Shown: piece after piece, positions 10,793 through 20,804 of the stretch
How positions within the stretch are numbered: the first letter of the stretch is position 1
Layout: every line of letters begins with the position of its first letter
NCBI GenBank assembly: GCA_036924285.1
Contig: JAYKYS010000015.1
Location: 8,122,001 to 8,186,000, forward strand
Direction: 5' to 3'
DNA length: 64,000 nucleotides
DNA from: Asterella californica
Taxonomy: Eukaryota; Streptophyta; Marchantiopsida; Marchantiales; Aytoniaceae
The notes under the pieces: generated by a model
What the model saw: the letters and a program-made list of their open reading frames with translations, nothing else
The model's database searches: none
What the model was told of the DNA's origin: nothing
Position numbers and translations under genes: made by a program

Positions 10793-12496
10793 ATCGCCCT
10801 AACCAGCAAAACGCAGTTCTTCCACTGAACTGCAGTATCTACAATACCACATTAGAAACAACACTTCCTCAAATCCAGAGGAACAGTACCCCATCCAGGG
10901 TAAGATTAAGCCCCTTCTCAAGGCTATGCTCCATTACCGAGCATCCGTTGAAGCTTTCGGGTGAGACAGAACCCTAGCTTCCAGGTGGTGAACTCGTCAG
11001 TTTCTTTTTATCCACCTCCTTACTATGATACACCATAGTAGCGTCAGTCTAAACCTGATTGACATCCGACATTCATAAGAAGTCAGCAGACCACAACTCC
11101 ACCTTTAGACGAGCAGATTGGCCAGATCTACTCGGTTCCAGTGTCCTTGAAGGGCCCTTTGCATGACTCTTCTGACTCGATTCAATCCACCGCTTAGCTG
11201 GAAGAGACCACTGCAGATTGTCGTCTCACAAAATATCTACGCAGTGGTTCTTGAAACTTGTACAATGCTAGATCATCTAAGTACTCCCAAGCTTCACTTA
11301 CCAATCCCGGAACTCTACCTGTCCAACGACATAGGTATTGAGTAACGGGTTCTCCAGCTCCATCTGGATTCGGTGATGCTCGATGATCTACTATCTCAAT
11401 CAACTCAAGATCATCAGCTCTTGGTAATGCTTCTAACACTGGATGCCATTTCTGATATCTTCCTGGCAACGACTCTAGTTCCTCACGAAACATCTTTAAG
11501 TTAGAAACATGAATAATAGGGTGATAATGCTTCATACTAGCTGGAAAACGTAACTTATAGGTCACAGGACCTAACTTTTTCTCGATCAGGAACGGTCCTG
11601 CCCACTTTGGAAGAAGCTTCTTGGCTAAATCCACCCCTGCTGGGATTCTGAAGTTCTTGGTTCTCAACCAGACTCTCTGTCCTTCTTCGAATTGTAAATC
11701 TTGTCTACCACGGTTTGCATACTTAGCATACCGTTGTTGTGCCTTCTCCATGTGTTTCTTGGCTTCTTGAAACACAGTACCCTGAACACGTATGAAAGTC
11801 TCTAGATCTGGAGGATCCTGATTCGACCTTCCTGTATTTTCATGCCCCTTGGTAGCCAGAGCTATAGGAGTCCAAGGTGCATGAGAGCCCCGATAAACCA
11901 CTTCAAATGGTTTAAATCCTGTACTCGAGTGCTTGGTGTTGTTATATGTAAACTCCACCAAGTCCAAGTGCTCGCTCCAATCACTCTGATCTCGCATGAT
12001 ATAGTTTCTCAACCCTTGTTCTACTATCTGGATCGTCCTTTCCGTCTGACCATCAGTTTCAAGATGATAAGAGGAACTGAACTTGAGGATAGTTCCAAGC
12101 CTTCGAAACAAACCCTTCCAAAAATCAGCTACAAACCTCCTATCCAGATCTGAAACAATGTCTTTAGGCATCCCATGATACTTAAAAACATATCGTATAA
12201 ACAGTTCAGCGGCACCTCTTAACGTCACTGCTTCCCTACAAGGGATGAGGTGAGCTTGCTTACTGAAACGATCTATAACAACTAACAGAGCATCAAAACC
12301 TCCTGAATCGGGTAAACCTGTGCATAAGTCCATACTTATGCTCTCCCAAGGCCCATCAGGTATTGGCAATGGCCTCAGCAACCCTGCAGGTCTCCTCCGC
12401 TCAGTTCGTTGTTGCTGACATGTCAAGCAAGTCTGCACGTACTTGATTACATCCTCCAACATGGACGGCCAATAGAACTGCTCTTTAACTCGTTGC
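10793..12496 (-). pseudogene. Element 1 integrase with chromodomain (frameshifted 3' half of polyprotein)
   Basis: The frame is open from about 12498 to a stop at 11194. It carries the CLTC half of the HHCC zinc-binding domain, then the catalytic core with Asp in MDLCTG, Asp in VSDLD and Glu in TDGQTER, the D,D-35-E set of Ty3/gypsy integrases. The C-terminus (about residues 385-420) has QYLCRW...SEAWEYLDDL, the chromodomain signature that targets these elements to modified histones. There is no natural start: the first codon is an internal Leu, and the two zinc-binding histidines lie in the upstream frame. It is therefore the tail of the gag-pol polyprotein, separated by a single-base frameshift near 12500-12520. 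Bases 10793-11193 between the stop and the 3' LTR are non-coding and show only a weak purine tract on the minus strand. Confidence 0.9.
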
Positions 12497-15400
12497 AATG
12501 TTCTATTTGTGCTCCATGTCCAGCCAGTTCACAATCATGACATTCTTGCATGACGAGTGTCCTTAGAGATCCAGCTGGAACGTAGACCTTGGTTTGCTTG
12601 TAAAACCAAAGGCCATTGCAAAATGAGAGATGACGTACCAATAGATCTCTCCCTTGTTGGCTGGTCCAACGTTGAGCATGAGGATCATCTAGCAATGCTT
12701 GTCTGATTCGATCCAAAAGCTCTTCACTTGTGTCTTGGGTTGTTAACGCCTGGACACGTCTGCTTAACACATCTGCTGGAATATTTTCCTTCCCCTTTTG
12801 ATACCGCCATTCGATATCAAAACGTGCAAGCTCCACTTGCCACCTCTGTTGTTTACGTGACAAACGAGGTTTACTCTGAAAGTATGTATTACCCTCACAG
12901 TCCGTTACAACAGTAACTTTGCTTGGTAACAAATAATGCTCCCAACGCTTCAAACAATGGATAACTGCGAACATCTCCTGTTCATGAGCAGGCCATTTTG
13001 CCTCAGTCTCTGAGAACTTGTGACTTTCGTAAGCCACCGGATGCTTTCCTTGCATCAACACTCCTCCAATGGTCCATTGAGAAGCATCTGTGTGAACCTC
13101 GAAAGGTTCTCCCATCTTTGGAAGAGCTAGCACGGGCATCTCTGTCAGTGCTTGTTTCAATCCTTGAAACGCTCGTTCAGCTGCTGGATTCCAAACAACT
13201 TTGGAAGCCTTGCGCAATAAGCCAAACAAAGGTGCGGCTTTATGCGCATACTGATAAACAAAGCGCCAAAAATATGTGGCTAATCCAAGAAAAGATCTGA
13301 GCTCATGAACACTCTCAGGTCTCTTCCATTCAACAATGGCTCGAATCTTAGCCCTGTTAGGATGAATGCCCTGCGCATCGATCAAACATCCTAGAAACAC
13401 TACACTCTCTTGTCCAAAAGAGCACTTGCTCTTCTTGAGATAGAGTTGATGTTCTTCTAGGCGCTTAAACACCATTTCAACATCTACTAGATGCTGATCC
13501 CAAGTGGATGAGAAGATGATGATATCGTCTAGGTACACGATAACACTCTCATCCAAGAGATCTCTGAAGATCTCGTTCATTAGCTTGCAGAAAGTACCAG
13601 GTGCATTGGACAATCCAAACGGCAACACTGTATACTCAAACAAGCCATACCTCGTCCTTACAGCTGTCTTTTCTTCATCACCTTCTTTGATCCGGATTTG
13701 ATGATATCCAGAACGCAGATCCAGCTTGGTGAAATACCTTCCTGTGGCCAACCGATCGGTGGTTTCATCCATGAGAGGAAGAGGGTACTTGTTCTTGACA
13801 GTAACCTTATTGAGTGCACGATAGTCCGCACACATGCGAATACCACCATCCTTCTTGGCCACGAACAACACCGGGGCAACATAAGGTGATATACTAGGTC
13901 GTAAGATACCCTGAGCTACCAACTCTTTCAATTGAGTCTTCAGCTCTGTCAGTTCATCAAACGACATCCGTCTTGATGGCACTACAGTAGGGGTAGCCCC
14001 AGGAACCAGATCAATAGCATGATCCAAGGCTCTCCTCGGCGGAAGTCCTGTTGGTAACTGGTCCGGCATTAGGTGAGAATACCTCTCAATCAATGCCTGC
14101 ATATCAGGATGTATGGGAAGAGCAGCAACACGTTCTTCCTCATCCGTCTCCACCTTGGGTTTAGACATCACTGCAACCCAAACTTCGTCTACCAACTTGA
14201 TCTGCTTTCCAAACTGTCTAGCTGTGCAGATCTGAAATGCCACCTTGGCTCGTTGGAACCTACGAGCAGCATGGTTTGGCTCCTTGGGTCTCTCTTTGAT
14301 GATCAAAGGATGTGGTTGACCCAAGCCCCATTGATCCATGACAATGACATTCCCTTCTTGAACATCTAGCTTTGCCTTGGTCTCTTGTAACCAGGACCAG
14401 GACAAGATACCTTCCATCGTGTCACCTAAGCTCATAACTAAAAACTCGTGCTTCCTAGTTACCCCTCCAACAGTAACAGGAACACTCATGAGTTTTTCTG
14501 TAACGGTTGTGCTACCTTGCACAAACCTTACCAACAACGGGCTCATGATCTTGGTTCTAGTCACCCCTAAGGTCCTGACTAGTTTTTCATCCAAGACATT
14601 CACATCTGCTCCAGTATCAATAAGCAAACAACACCGGTGGTTTTCTATTTTCACTTCAATCCACGGCAGAAAATCCCCATGCTCTACCAAATGCTCACCA
14701 GCACATACCTCTGCTTCAGTAGTCGCCTCAACTGGTTCTTCAATACTGGTTGTCTCTTCAGCTGTCAACCCACGCACGTTGCTCGTTGTTGAACGTTGAG
14801 GACAATCACGAGCGATATGACCGTCCCGTCCGCATCGAAAGCAGATGATCGTCCTTGAAGGTGTAACACTGTTAGCTCCACTGCTCCTAGCACCTGAAGT
14901 CGAAACTTGGTTGGATCCTGCATTGGATGCATAAGATCCAGTAGGTCGGGTCTGAGTAAGACCACGAGTAACTCCTTGCTGTTGAGACCCACGAGAAAAC
15001 CTCCTTCCCGCTGCACCAAATCTTCCACCACCACGTCCTCTACCACCTCTACTCTGAGAGGACGCTATCTGTCCTTGAGGATTGCGCCAAAATCCTCTAC
15101 TAGGCTCGCCACCACTTGTTCCACGCTGAAACTTGGAAGGCTGCACGGTATAATTACGCTCTCTAGTGTTCTCTGCTGCTTCCAAAAATGCAAACAAGTC
15201 TTGCATGTCCTCGGACTTGTGAAACATAACCCAGCTATCAAACACACTAGCATAAAAACCCTGCAGACCTTTCTTCAAGTGAAACAGCAAGTCGGTGCGA
15301 TCCACCATGTGCAAACGAGTAACCAACTCAGAAAATCGCTGGAGGTATTGTCTGATACTCCTTGTCTGTCTCAGATGAATGAGCTCCAGCCGAAACTGTG

Positions 15401-15974
15401 TAGCTTCATCCACCGGTACCAGATGTCTTCTGAGTTCATCCTTCAGCTCTGGCCAAGTGGACATAGGAGTTGTACCGTTCAAACTCCTCATCCGCTGTTG
15501 ACCTCCATACCATTCCTTAACCTCTCCTTCCAGTCTACTAACAGCATAGGTGAACCAACTGCGCTCATCGAAATTCTCCAAGTAATTCTCCATTTCAGTA
15601 ATCCATAACTCAAACCTGGAAAAGCTTTTCTCACCGTTGAAGGCTGATGGTGTCGCTGGTTCAGCCCACTTCACTTTCCGCTTGTGCCCTTCTTTGGCTG
15701 AGCTGCCTTCCGCAACATTCTCTTGCGCCTTCTGTGACCCATCTTCATTCTTATCTGCTTGAGTAGCATCAACTGCTCCTTCACCTAGCAGTGCTAAATC
15801 ATTGACTTGCTCGATTTGCAATACAGGGACCTCCGCTTCCTTCTCTTGTGTCGCTTTTGCTTGAGTTAAATCCGCCTTAAGCACCTTGTTCTCAGCTTCT
15901 ACTTGCTCAAGTCGGCCTTCCAACTTTCTCAGCAATGCTTTCATCTCGTCCAACTCGGTCGACACAGCCTCCAT
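12447..15974 (-). CDS. Element 1 gag-protease-reverse transcriptase-RNase H polyprotein
   Basis: This 1175-residue frame starts with an ATG at 15974, about 37 bases after the primer binding site. The N-terminus is a coiled coil followed by a retrotransposon gag (capsid) region. A CCHC zinc knuckle, CFRCGRDGHIARDC, sits at residues 378-391. Aspartic protease follows, with LIDTGAD (Asp453). The reverse transcriptase has CADYRALN and the catalytic YLDD at 814-817. RNase H has EVHTDAS and later DVLSRR. The frame ends just after the GH of the integrase zinc finger, and its last ~16 residues are out-of-frame sequence. The protein makes virus-like particles and copies the element's RNA to DNA. Without the integrase frame it is incomplete, unless frameshifting restores it. 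Confidence 0.93.
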   Translation of the reverse strand: MEAVSTELDEMKALLRKLEGRLEQVEAENKVLKADLTQAKATQEKEAEVPVLQIEQVNDLALLGEGAVDATQADKNEDGSQKAQENVAEGSSAKEGHKRKVKWAEPATPSAFNGEKSFSRFELWITEMENYLENFDERSWFTYAVSRLEGEVKEWYGGQQRMRSLNGTTPMSTWPELKDELRRHLVPVDEATQFRLELIHLRQTRSIRQYLQRFSELVTRLHMVDRTDLLFHLKKGLQGFYASVFDSWVMFHKSEDMQDLFAFLEAAENTRERNYTVQPSKFQRGTSGGEPSRGFWRNPQGQIASSQSRGGRGRGGGRFGAAGRRFSRGSQQQGVTRGLTQTRPTGSYASNAGSNQVSTSGARSSGANSVTPSRTIICFRCGRDGHIARDCPQRSTTSNVRGLTAEETTSIEEPVEATTEAEVCAGEHLVEHGDFLPWIEVKIENHRCCLLIDTGADVNVLDEKLVRTLGVTRTKIMSPLLVRFVQGSTTVTEKLMSVPVTVGGVTRKHEFLVMSLGDTMEGILSWSWLQETKAKLDVQEGNVIVMDQWGLGQPHPLIIKERPKEPNHAARRFQRAKVAFQICTARQFGKQIKLVDEVWVAVMSKPKVETDEEERVAALPIHPDMQALIERYSHLMPDQLPTGLPPRRALDHAIDLVPGATPTVVPSRRMSFDELTELKTQLKELVAQGILRPSISPYVAPVLFVAKKDGGIRMCADYRALNKVTVKNKYPLPLMDETTDRLATGRYFTKLDLRSGYHQIRIKEGDEEKTAVRTRYGLFEYTVLPFGLSNAPGTFCKLMNEIFRDLLDESVIVYLDDIIIFSSTWDQHLVDVEMVFKRLEEHQLYLKKSKCSFGQESVVFLGCLIDAQGIHPNRAKIRAIVEWKRPESVHELRSFLGLATYFWRFVYQYAHKAAPLFGLLRKASKVVWNPAAERAFQGLKQALTEMPVLALPKMGEPFEVHTDASQWTIGGVLMQGKHPVAYESHKFSETEAKWPAHEQEMFAVIHCLKRWEHYLLPSKVTVVTDCEGNTYFQSKPRLSRKQQRWQVELARFDIEWRYQKGKENIPADVLSRRVQALTTQDTSEELLDRIRQALLDDPHAQRWTSQQGRDLLVRHLSFCNGLWFYKQTKVYVPAGSLRTLVMQECHDCELAGHGAQIEHCNELKSSSIGRPCWRM

Positions 15975-16010
15975 TGTCGATGGTGTTTAGCAAAGACTCA
16001 ACTTGAGCCT

Positions 16011-16022
16011 GCTCTGATACCA
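16011..16022 (-). promoter_or_regulatory. Element 1 primer binding site (initiator Met tRNA)
   Basis: On the minus strand this reads TGGTATCAGAGC, the classic plant primer binding site complementary to the 3' end of initiator methionine tRNA. It lies 2 bases inside the 5' LTR, as expected for minus-strand DNA priming, and fixes the element's orientation. Confidence 0.95.
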
Positions 16023-16024
16023 AC

Positions 16025-16293
16025 TGTAACGTTCGACCGCAGATCTCGGAACAGATTCCTTAATCTCTAACCAATGAACTGCCGAACGTGAACCTCCCTG
16101 GAGACCTGTATACTTTATTTGTGTCTCCAGATCCAGTTCTTTAAACTATCCGCTAATAAGCACAGAGGATTCAACAACTGTTGAACGAGTTTCGAATAAC
16201 CAACTAGTCCTTTGTAGGTCTCTGGTCAATCTTAGGTTACTAAATACAGGTGGAACTATTCTAGACCTGGGTTGCATAAAATTTGGGCAGCGC
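16025..16293 (-). repeat. Element 1, 5' LTR, left fragment
   Basis: These 269 bases match the first 268-269 bases of the 3' LTR copy with one visible difference (gttcg context, c versus t). The LTR breaks off at cagcgc, where element 2 begins. It resumes at about 26418, so both fragments together give 947 bp. Confidence 0.95.
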
Positions 16294-18337
16294 TGTCCTG
16301 TTGTGGGACCAACTAGTATGTAAATTATGCATATAAGTGCGTTTTGCGCACTTATATGCATAATTTGTAGAAGTTGTGATGTAATGGGATCTAAAACATT
16401 GCTCTTATGAGCTTAAAAATGCTCTATTATCTGCTGGGGGTCTCCATGGGGCAGAAAAGGACAAGGTTGAGTCCTTTAACTTCTCATTGGTCCTCCAAAA
16501 AGTGAAGGTAACTTGTCCTCTACCTAAGTGCGCGCTCTGGGAGGTTCGGGGCACGTTGACGAGGGATTTTGGAGATCAGAGGGCATGGGCGGAGAGCTCT
16601 CGACGGGAGGAGCAATCTGACCACAAATTTCACTCGATTTGGAGGTCCAGGGCATACGTTATGGCGATTTGAAGTTCATAGAGTGATGAGAGTACAAGAG
16701 TTTCTCTTCCGATTGTAAGATTAAGGGGTTTGAGTGATTGAGCCGTCAGATTGAGACCAGATTTCATGGGCTTGTAGTCTGTCAGCTGCTGAAGCTCTGA
16801 CCACAAATTTCACCACCGGATGTTGTGCGTATTGAGCGCAATGGCGATTTGAAGGCGACGGGGTGCAGAAAGCTGTCAATCTGAAGCAACGAGTTTGCAG
16901 ATTTATGGAGGACGATCAGAACGGTCAAATCGGCTCAAATTTCCTGTGTAGTGAGTTTACCTTCTGAATTGATAGCACAGGATGTTGGAGTGGAAGTGGA
17001 CGGTTCATTTAGTCGAAGAAGCTTCTGTCCTGAATCTGAGATTGGAAGTGCGTGTTAGTTTTTGTGGATTTGTGTTAATTGTGGGAGGAGATCTAGCCGT
17101 CAGATCTTCCTGAAATTTGACCTGCAAGTAGAGATTTTAGTATCCTACCTACGTGGCAAGTTTGAGAGGAGACTGAGCTGTAGATCTGTACCTATCATGT
17201 GTGAAAGTTCGCTGGTTTTTCTGCCGAGTTGTATCGGCAACGATATCTACTCTAGGTCTCGAGTTGTTAGCGGCAGCTGGCTGAAAAGTATCCAGTGCGA
17301 CATTTGTATTGCTTTGGGGAGTATTCTAGGCGTAGATATGACTTTAGCGACCTACGTTGTATCCACGTCATGTGGTTGTTAGGTTCGCACTCAACGTGGC
17401 AAAGTGCGATCTTTGACCTGTAGAGTCGACTACCTGTCTAGCCTAGTCTCCGGTTTTTGGGACACGTTACGGTGCATGCATTAGAACCTTTCACCCAGAA
17501 GACCCACACGTGGATGAGTATGACGGCACCAAACATGCGATGTGCATGTGTGCCACCTCATCGGTCCGTGAGGCTTGGGTTGCTTGGTTAGGGAACTTGC
17601 ACCTATCCTTGTTTTGGGTTCGAAACTTTTAAGCAAAGGGGAGTGACCTGTGTGGGGGCATTCGACCTTGAGAAATCCAAGAGATCGTTCGTGGAGAGAT
17701 CGTGGTGATCCTATGAGATTGTATCAGAGTTTTATGGATCGAGATACCTTTGTAGTTGGAGTGCACATGTTGTGAGAGATGGACGAAGGACTCTACTTAC
17801 CGCCTAGATTCCCTTTTCGAAACCCTTTCCAGATTAAACTGATGTACATGGAACGAGTTCACTTTCAACAGTTTCTGATAGGATCCTTCGGGCATAACTT
17901 TACCGCGCAAGTCATGCTCTCGCCTGTCCCTGTGATCTTACCTGTTGTCACTTACGGCCAAGAATGGGATCTCACCGTCTTTATCCTCATCTAACGAAGG
18001 ATGGATCTAAATCAGCTCCCTCATGTAAACTTTAACACCTAGTGCGAGATAAGACACATCTGTCGACCCAAAGCCATATACGAAGCCCTAGTAGTGAGAA
18101 ACTTCGGAGAGGAATACTACCGAGAGATCATGTCATCACATATCCCGTTTGTCGTGCCCATGATCATCCAACGTTTTCGTGTAGTTATCTTGACCCTTTA
18201 CTGAGAGAAAGAAAGTGCTTAGTTATCGAGGAAGTTAGAGAGAAATCTACGAGATACTAGTCGCTCTACTGTGCATCGATCGCTAGCCACAGCCAGAAGG
18301 TACGCCCTTGCTCAAAGGAAAGGCTCTCGCTACGACA
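16294..18337 (+). repeat. Element 2, 5' LTR (2044 bp)
   Basis: It starts tgtcctgttg and ends gctacgaca. It carries a 20-bp perfect palindrome (16322-16366) that the 3' copy lacks. Short open frames at 16487, 17062, 17779 and 18042 recur at the same places in the 3' LTR (24563, 25138, 25855, 26118); they reflect recent duplication of the LTR, not genes. Confidence 0.95.
16322..16366. repeat. Perfect 20-bp palindrome present only in the 5' LTR of element 2
   Basis: The arm at 16322-16341 is exactly complementary to 16347-16366 across a 5-base loop (ttttg). The 3' LTR keeps the left arm but only gcgcac of the right arm, then diverges: 13 bases of the 5' copy are replaced by 2 in the 3' copy. 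Confidence 0.95.
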
Positions 18338-18341
18338 TATT

Positions 18342-18359
18342 TGGTGCTTCCACTGAGAG
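18342..18359 (+). promoter_or_regulatory. Element 2 candidate primer binding site
   Basis: The sequence tggtgcttccactgagag begins 4 bases after the 5' LTR. A slightly decayed version (tagtgcttccattgagag) sits at the matching place in element 3. TGG at the start fits pairing with a tRNA CCA end. I cannot name the tRNA with confidence. Confidence 0.7.
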
Positions 18360-18405
18360 CACGCTTTGAGGTGGTTGAGTGAGTTGTTGCCGAGGAGCGT
18401 CAAGC

Positions 18406-20613
18406 ATGAATCTTCTCGAAGCAATGGGGACGAGTGGAGGAGGAGCGGACGATCTGCTTCGAGCATTGACGATGTTGTTGAGACAACAACAAGGAGGCGA
18501 CGTTGGAGAGCAGAAGTCTACAAGAGCTCTACAAGCGGTGGTGAAGAAGTTGGGGAGGTTCGATGGAAGGAACATCACGAAGTATGTTCGGGAGTATATT
18601 TGTGAGATGGAGGTAAATCGTGTGTCTGAGACAGAGATGATTTCTAGTTTTGAGTTGGCTGTGATACCTGAGATCCGTAGTCAAGTGACAAAGCTGAAGG
18701 ACGCACGTACGAGTTCTTGGGAGGAGTATGAGCAGAGGTTGAAGAGTGAATTTTTTGATGATGATGCGGATAGAGTAACCAAGAGAACGTTCTTGGAGTG
18801 GATAGAGCAGCGTCCGGGGAATGAGATGACGCCAAATGAGTTGCTGCGTGAGTTTGAGAAACGGTTCTGTCAATTGTCTCCATCCGAGAGGACAACGCTT
18901 GACTTAAAGAAGACAGAACTTTTTCTAGAAGCTGCTGATGAAAATCTAGAGGATAAGCTTTTCTTGATGCTAGCAGACAAGGGAGAAGAAGGAGGAGTGA
19001 GCACAGACTGGAGAAAGGTAGAGGAAGCTGTTACTATTCTCACGAAGCAGAAACATGGAAGAGGTAGAGCTGCAACCTTGAGGTCTGATGTCTCTTTAGC
19101 TCCATTGCCCAAGCCTGCCAATAGCAAGATTGAAGATTCTGCAATCGATGAGTTGGTCAAGGGTCTGAGAGAGTTAAGGATAGAGATGGCAGAGCTAAAG
19201 CATAGTCGAAGTCCTGGTGATACCAATGCATCTTCAACTAGCAGAAATTTTGTTAGAAGATGTATCTGGTGTGACAGTACTGAACACCAACGACGAGATT
19301 GTGAGGAGTTTTCCGAAGCTCTTAGAACCGGAGTCGTGAATTTTAGAGATGGAAAGATTCATCTCGCCCAAACTGGTGCGCCGTTGAATACCAACTTTGG
19401 TAAGGGAGGAATGAAGAGTTTGGTGAGAGGTCAGGTTGGTATCGCTACGGCGATACGCACAATAGAGCCAGAAACATTTGCGATTGAAGTAGATGTACCA
19501 GTTGTAGCAGCTGTTAAGAGCGATGTAGTTGAAGTTCCACGAGAAGTAATGTTGCGAGGTGCGGAGGCAATTCGTCGCATTACTGGATGGGATGATCCTG
19601 TAGAGGCAGGGTGTGTCAAGGCTTACTTGGTGCAAGAGAAGCATGTAAGCTGGCAAGATGCGATTGTGGAAGAGAAAAGGAGACGTGATGATGATGTTGC
19701 TGATCCGGAGGAGGCTACAAGGAGAGCCAGAACCACGAAGAGGAGAGGGCAACAAGAGACATCACCGTCTGATATCCCTTCGACGTCTCAAGGGGCATCT
19801 ACATCTGAACCTATGGTTGATGTTCCTATTTATGACACGGAGATGAGAGAGAAAGGCAAAGGAGCTTCTTCAAAGGGCAAAGGTAAAGCACCGACCTACA
19901 GACTACAGTCTGATATCGAGACCAGCACCAACTTGAAGGAGATTCTTGAAGAGAGAATTTTGGATGCAAAAATAGAATTTTCCTTGCGAGAGGCCTTAGG
20001 GATAGCTAAACGTGATTTTCATGAATTGATCATAGATGTGATCAAGAGAAAGAGGCAGATGACTGCGGATACAGTGATGGTGAAAGCATTGGATACTGAC
20101 ATCACTGGGGAAGAAGATGAAGAGTTAGGTCGCGTATTTGCCCAAAAGCATGTACTACAGACGTCGAATGGAAGAGAGGCAAGAGTTTCAGACTGTGCTG
20201 CAGAACATGGCGACGAGAAGCAGCATGAGAGTCACTATTCTCGAGCATATTGGGCTCGTGCAACCACAGAGACAAGGGTCCGACTGGGTAACTTGTCAGA
20301 GGCTATAGTGGCGTTGGTGGATCACGGTTCGGAGATTAACATCATGTCCAAAAATGTTTACGAGAAGGGGAAGTGGCCAATCGACACAGGACATGGATGG
20401 GTTCTTCGTGCTGCTAACAACCAAAGAGGTGAACTTTTTGGTGCTTGTCCAGCTGTCAAGACTCGGATAGGAGATGTAGAGATAGAACAAAACTTTTTTG
20501 TTCAGAGTGTAGCTGCTTATCCTGTGATCCTAGGTCAACCATATATTACTGCGTCTAGGATGGAGACGAAAGTAATGGACGATGGGTCTCATTATGCTCG
20601 TATTAGAAGTTAA
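18406..20613 (+). CDS. Element 2 gag-protease protein
   Basis: The ATG at 18406 is the first in the frame, which is open from at least 18379; the protein has 735 residues. The N-terminal third is a capsid-like region (FDGRNITKYVREYICEME and a helical stretch after it) of the retrotransposon gag type. A zinc knuckle, CIWCDSTEHQRRDC, lies at residues 286-299. A basic, Ser/Thr-rich linker follows. Near the C-terminus is a retropepsin-like domain with ALVDHGSEINIMS, putting the catalytic Asp at 639 in a D-H-G triad where D-T-G or D-S-G is usual. ILGQPYI near the end fits the second retropepsin hydrophobic-Gly strand. No stop or frameshift is seen, so the gene looks intact. The old relative at 42.3-42.7 kb has the same DHG, so the change is lineage-wide. 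Confidence 0.9.
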   Translation: MNLLEAMGTSGGGADDLLRALTMLLRQQQGGDVGEQKSTRALQAVVKKLGRFDGRNITKYVREYICEMEVNRVSETEMISSFELAVIPEIRSQVTKLKDARTSSWEEYEQRLKSEFFDDDADRVTKRTFLEWIEQRPGNEMTPNELLREFEKRFCQLSPSERTTLDLKKTELFLEAADENLEDKLFLMLADKGEEGGVSTDWRKVEEAVTILTKQKHGRGRAATLRSDVSLAPLPKPANSKIEDSAIDELVKGLRELRIEMAELKHSRSPGDTNASSTSRNFVRRCIWCDSTEHQRRDCEEFSEALRTGVVNFRDGKIHLAQTGAPLNTNFGKGGMKSLVRGQVGIATAIRTIEPETFAIEVDVPVVAAVKSDVVEVPREVMLRGAEAIRRITGWDDPVEAGCVKAYLVQEKHVSWQDAIVEEKRRRDDDVADPEEATRRARTTKRRGQQETSPSDIPSTSQGASTSEPMVDVPIYDTEMREKGKGASSKGKGKAPTYRLQSDIETSTNLKEILEERILDAKIEFSLREALGIAKRDFHELIIDVIKRKRQMTADTVMVKALDTDITGEEDEELGRVFAQKHVLQTSNGREARVSDCAAEHGDEKQHESHYSRAYWARATTETRVRLGNLSEAIVALVDHGSEINIMSKNVYEKGKWPIDTGHGWVLRAANNQRGELFGACPAVKTRIGDVEIEQNFFVQSVAAYPVILGQPYITASRMETKVMDDGSHYARIRS

Positions 20614-20804
20614 GATGGTACGAGGGCGGTACAGTTTCTTACTGTACGTACGGGTCATGAAAGGAACAGAGAGAAGTTAAGGGACAGTCCTTTAAGGACT
20701 GACAAAGAGTTTTCGGATTTTTAGTTAGCACTCCTGTAGGGCGGGAGTATGGGAGTGTTGATAGGAGAAAGAGCCTTCCGCTAGTGCCAGAAGATGAAGA
20801 AGAG
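20614..20804 (+). promoter_or_regulatory. Gag-pol junction of element 2
   Basis: The gag frame stops at 20613. The pol frame lies two bases out of phase and is open only from 20703, so there is no overlap for ordinary ribosomal frameshifting. The gap contains small inverted repeats (gtacag...ctgtac near 20631-20649 and agtccttt...aaggact near 20685-20700) that could form stem-loops. Pol may be made by reinitiation, splicing or a bypass; this is inference from the layout. Confidence 0.45.

Noticed and set aside
10246..10977. Short open frames recurring at 26549-27327
   Set aside because: Same reason: they are inside the two LTRs of element 1 or run out of them.
12728..15608. Plus-strand open frames of up to 233 codons
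   Set aside because: They are antisense shadows of the element 1 polyprotein.
16487..18260. Four short open frames that recur, nearly identical, at 24563-26336
   Set aside because: They lie in the two LTRs of element 2, so similarity reflects duplication of the LTR and not protein conservation. None has a domain.
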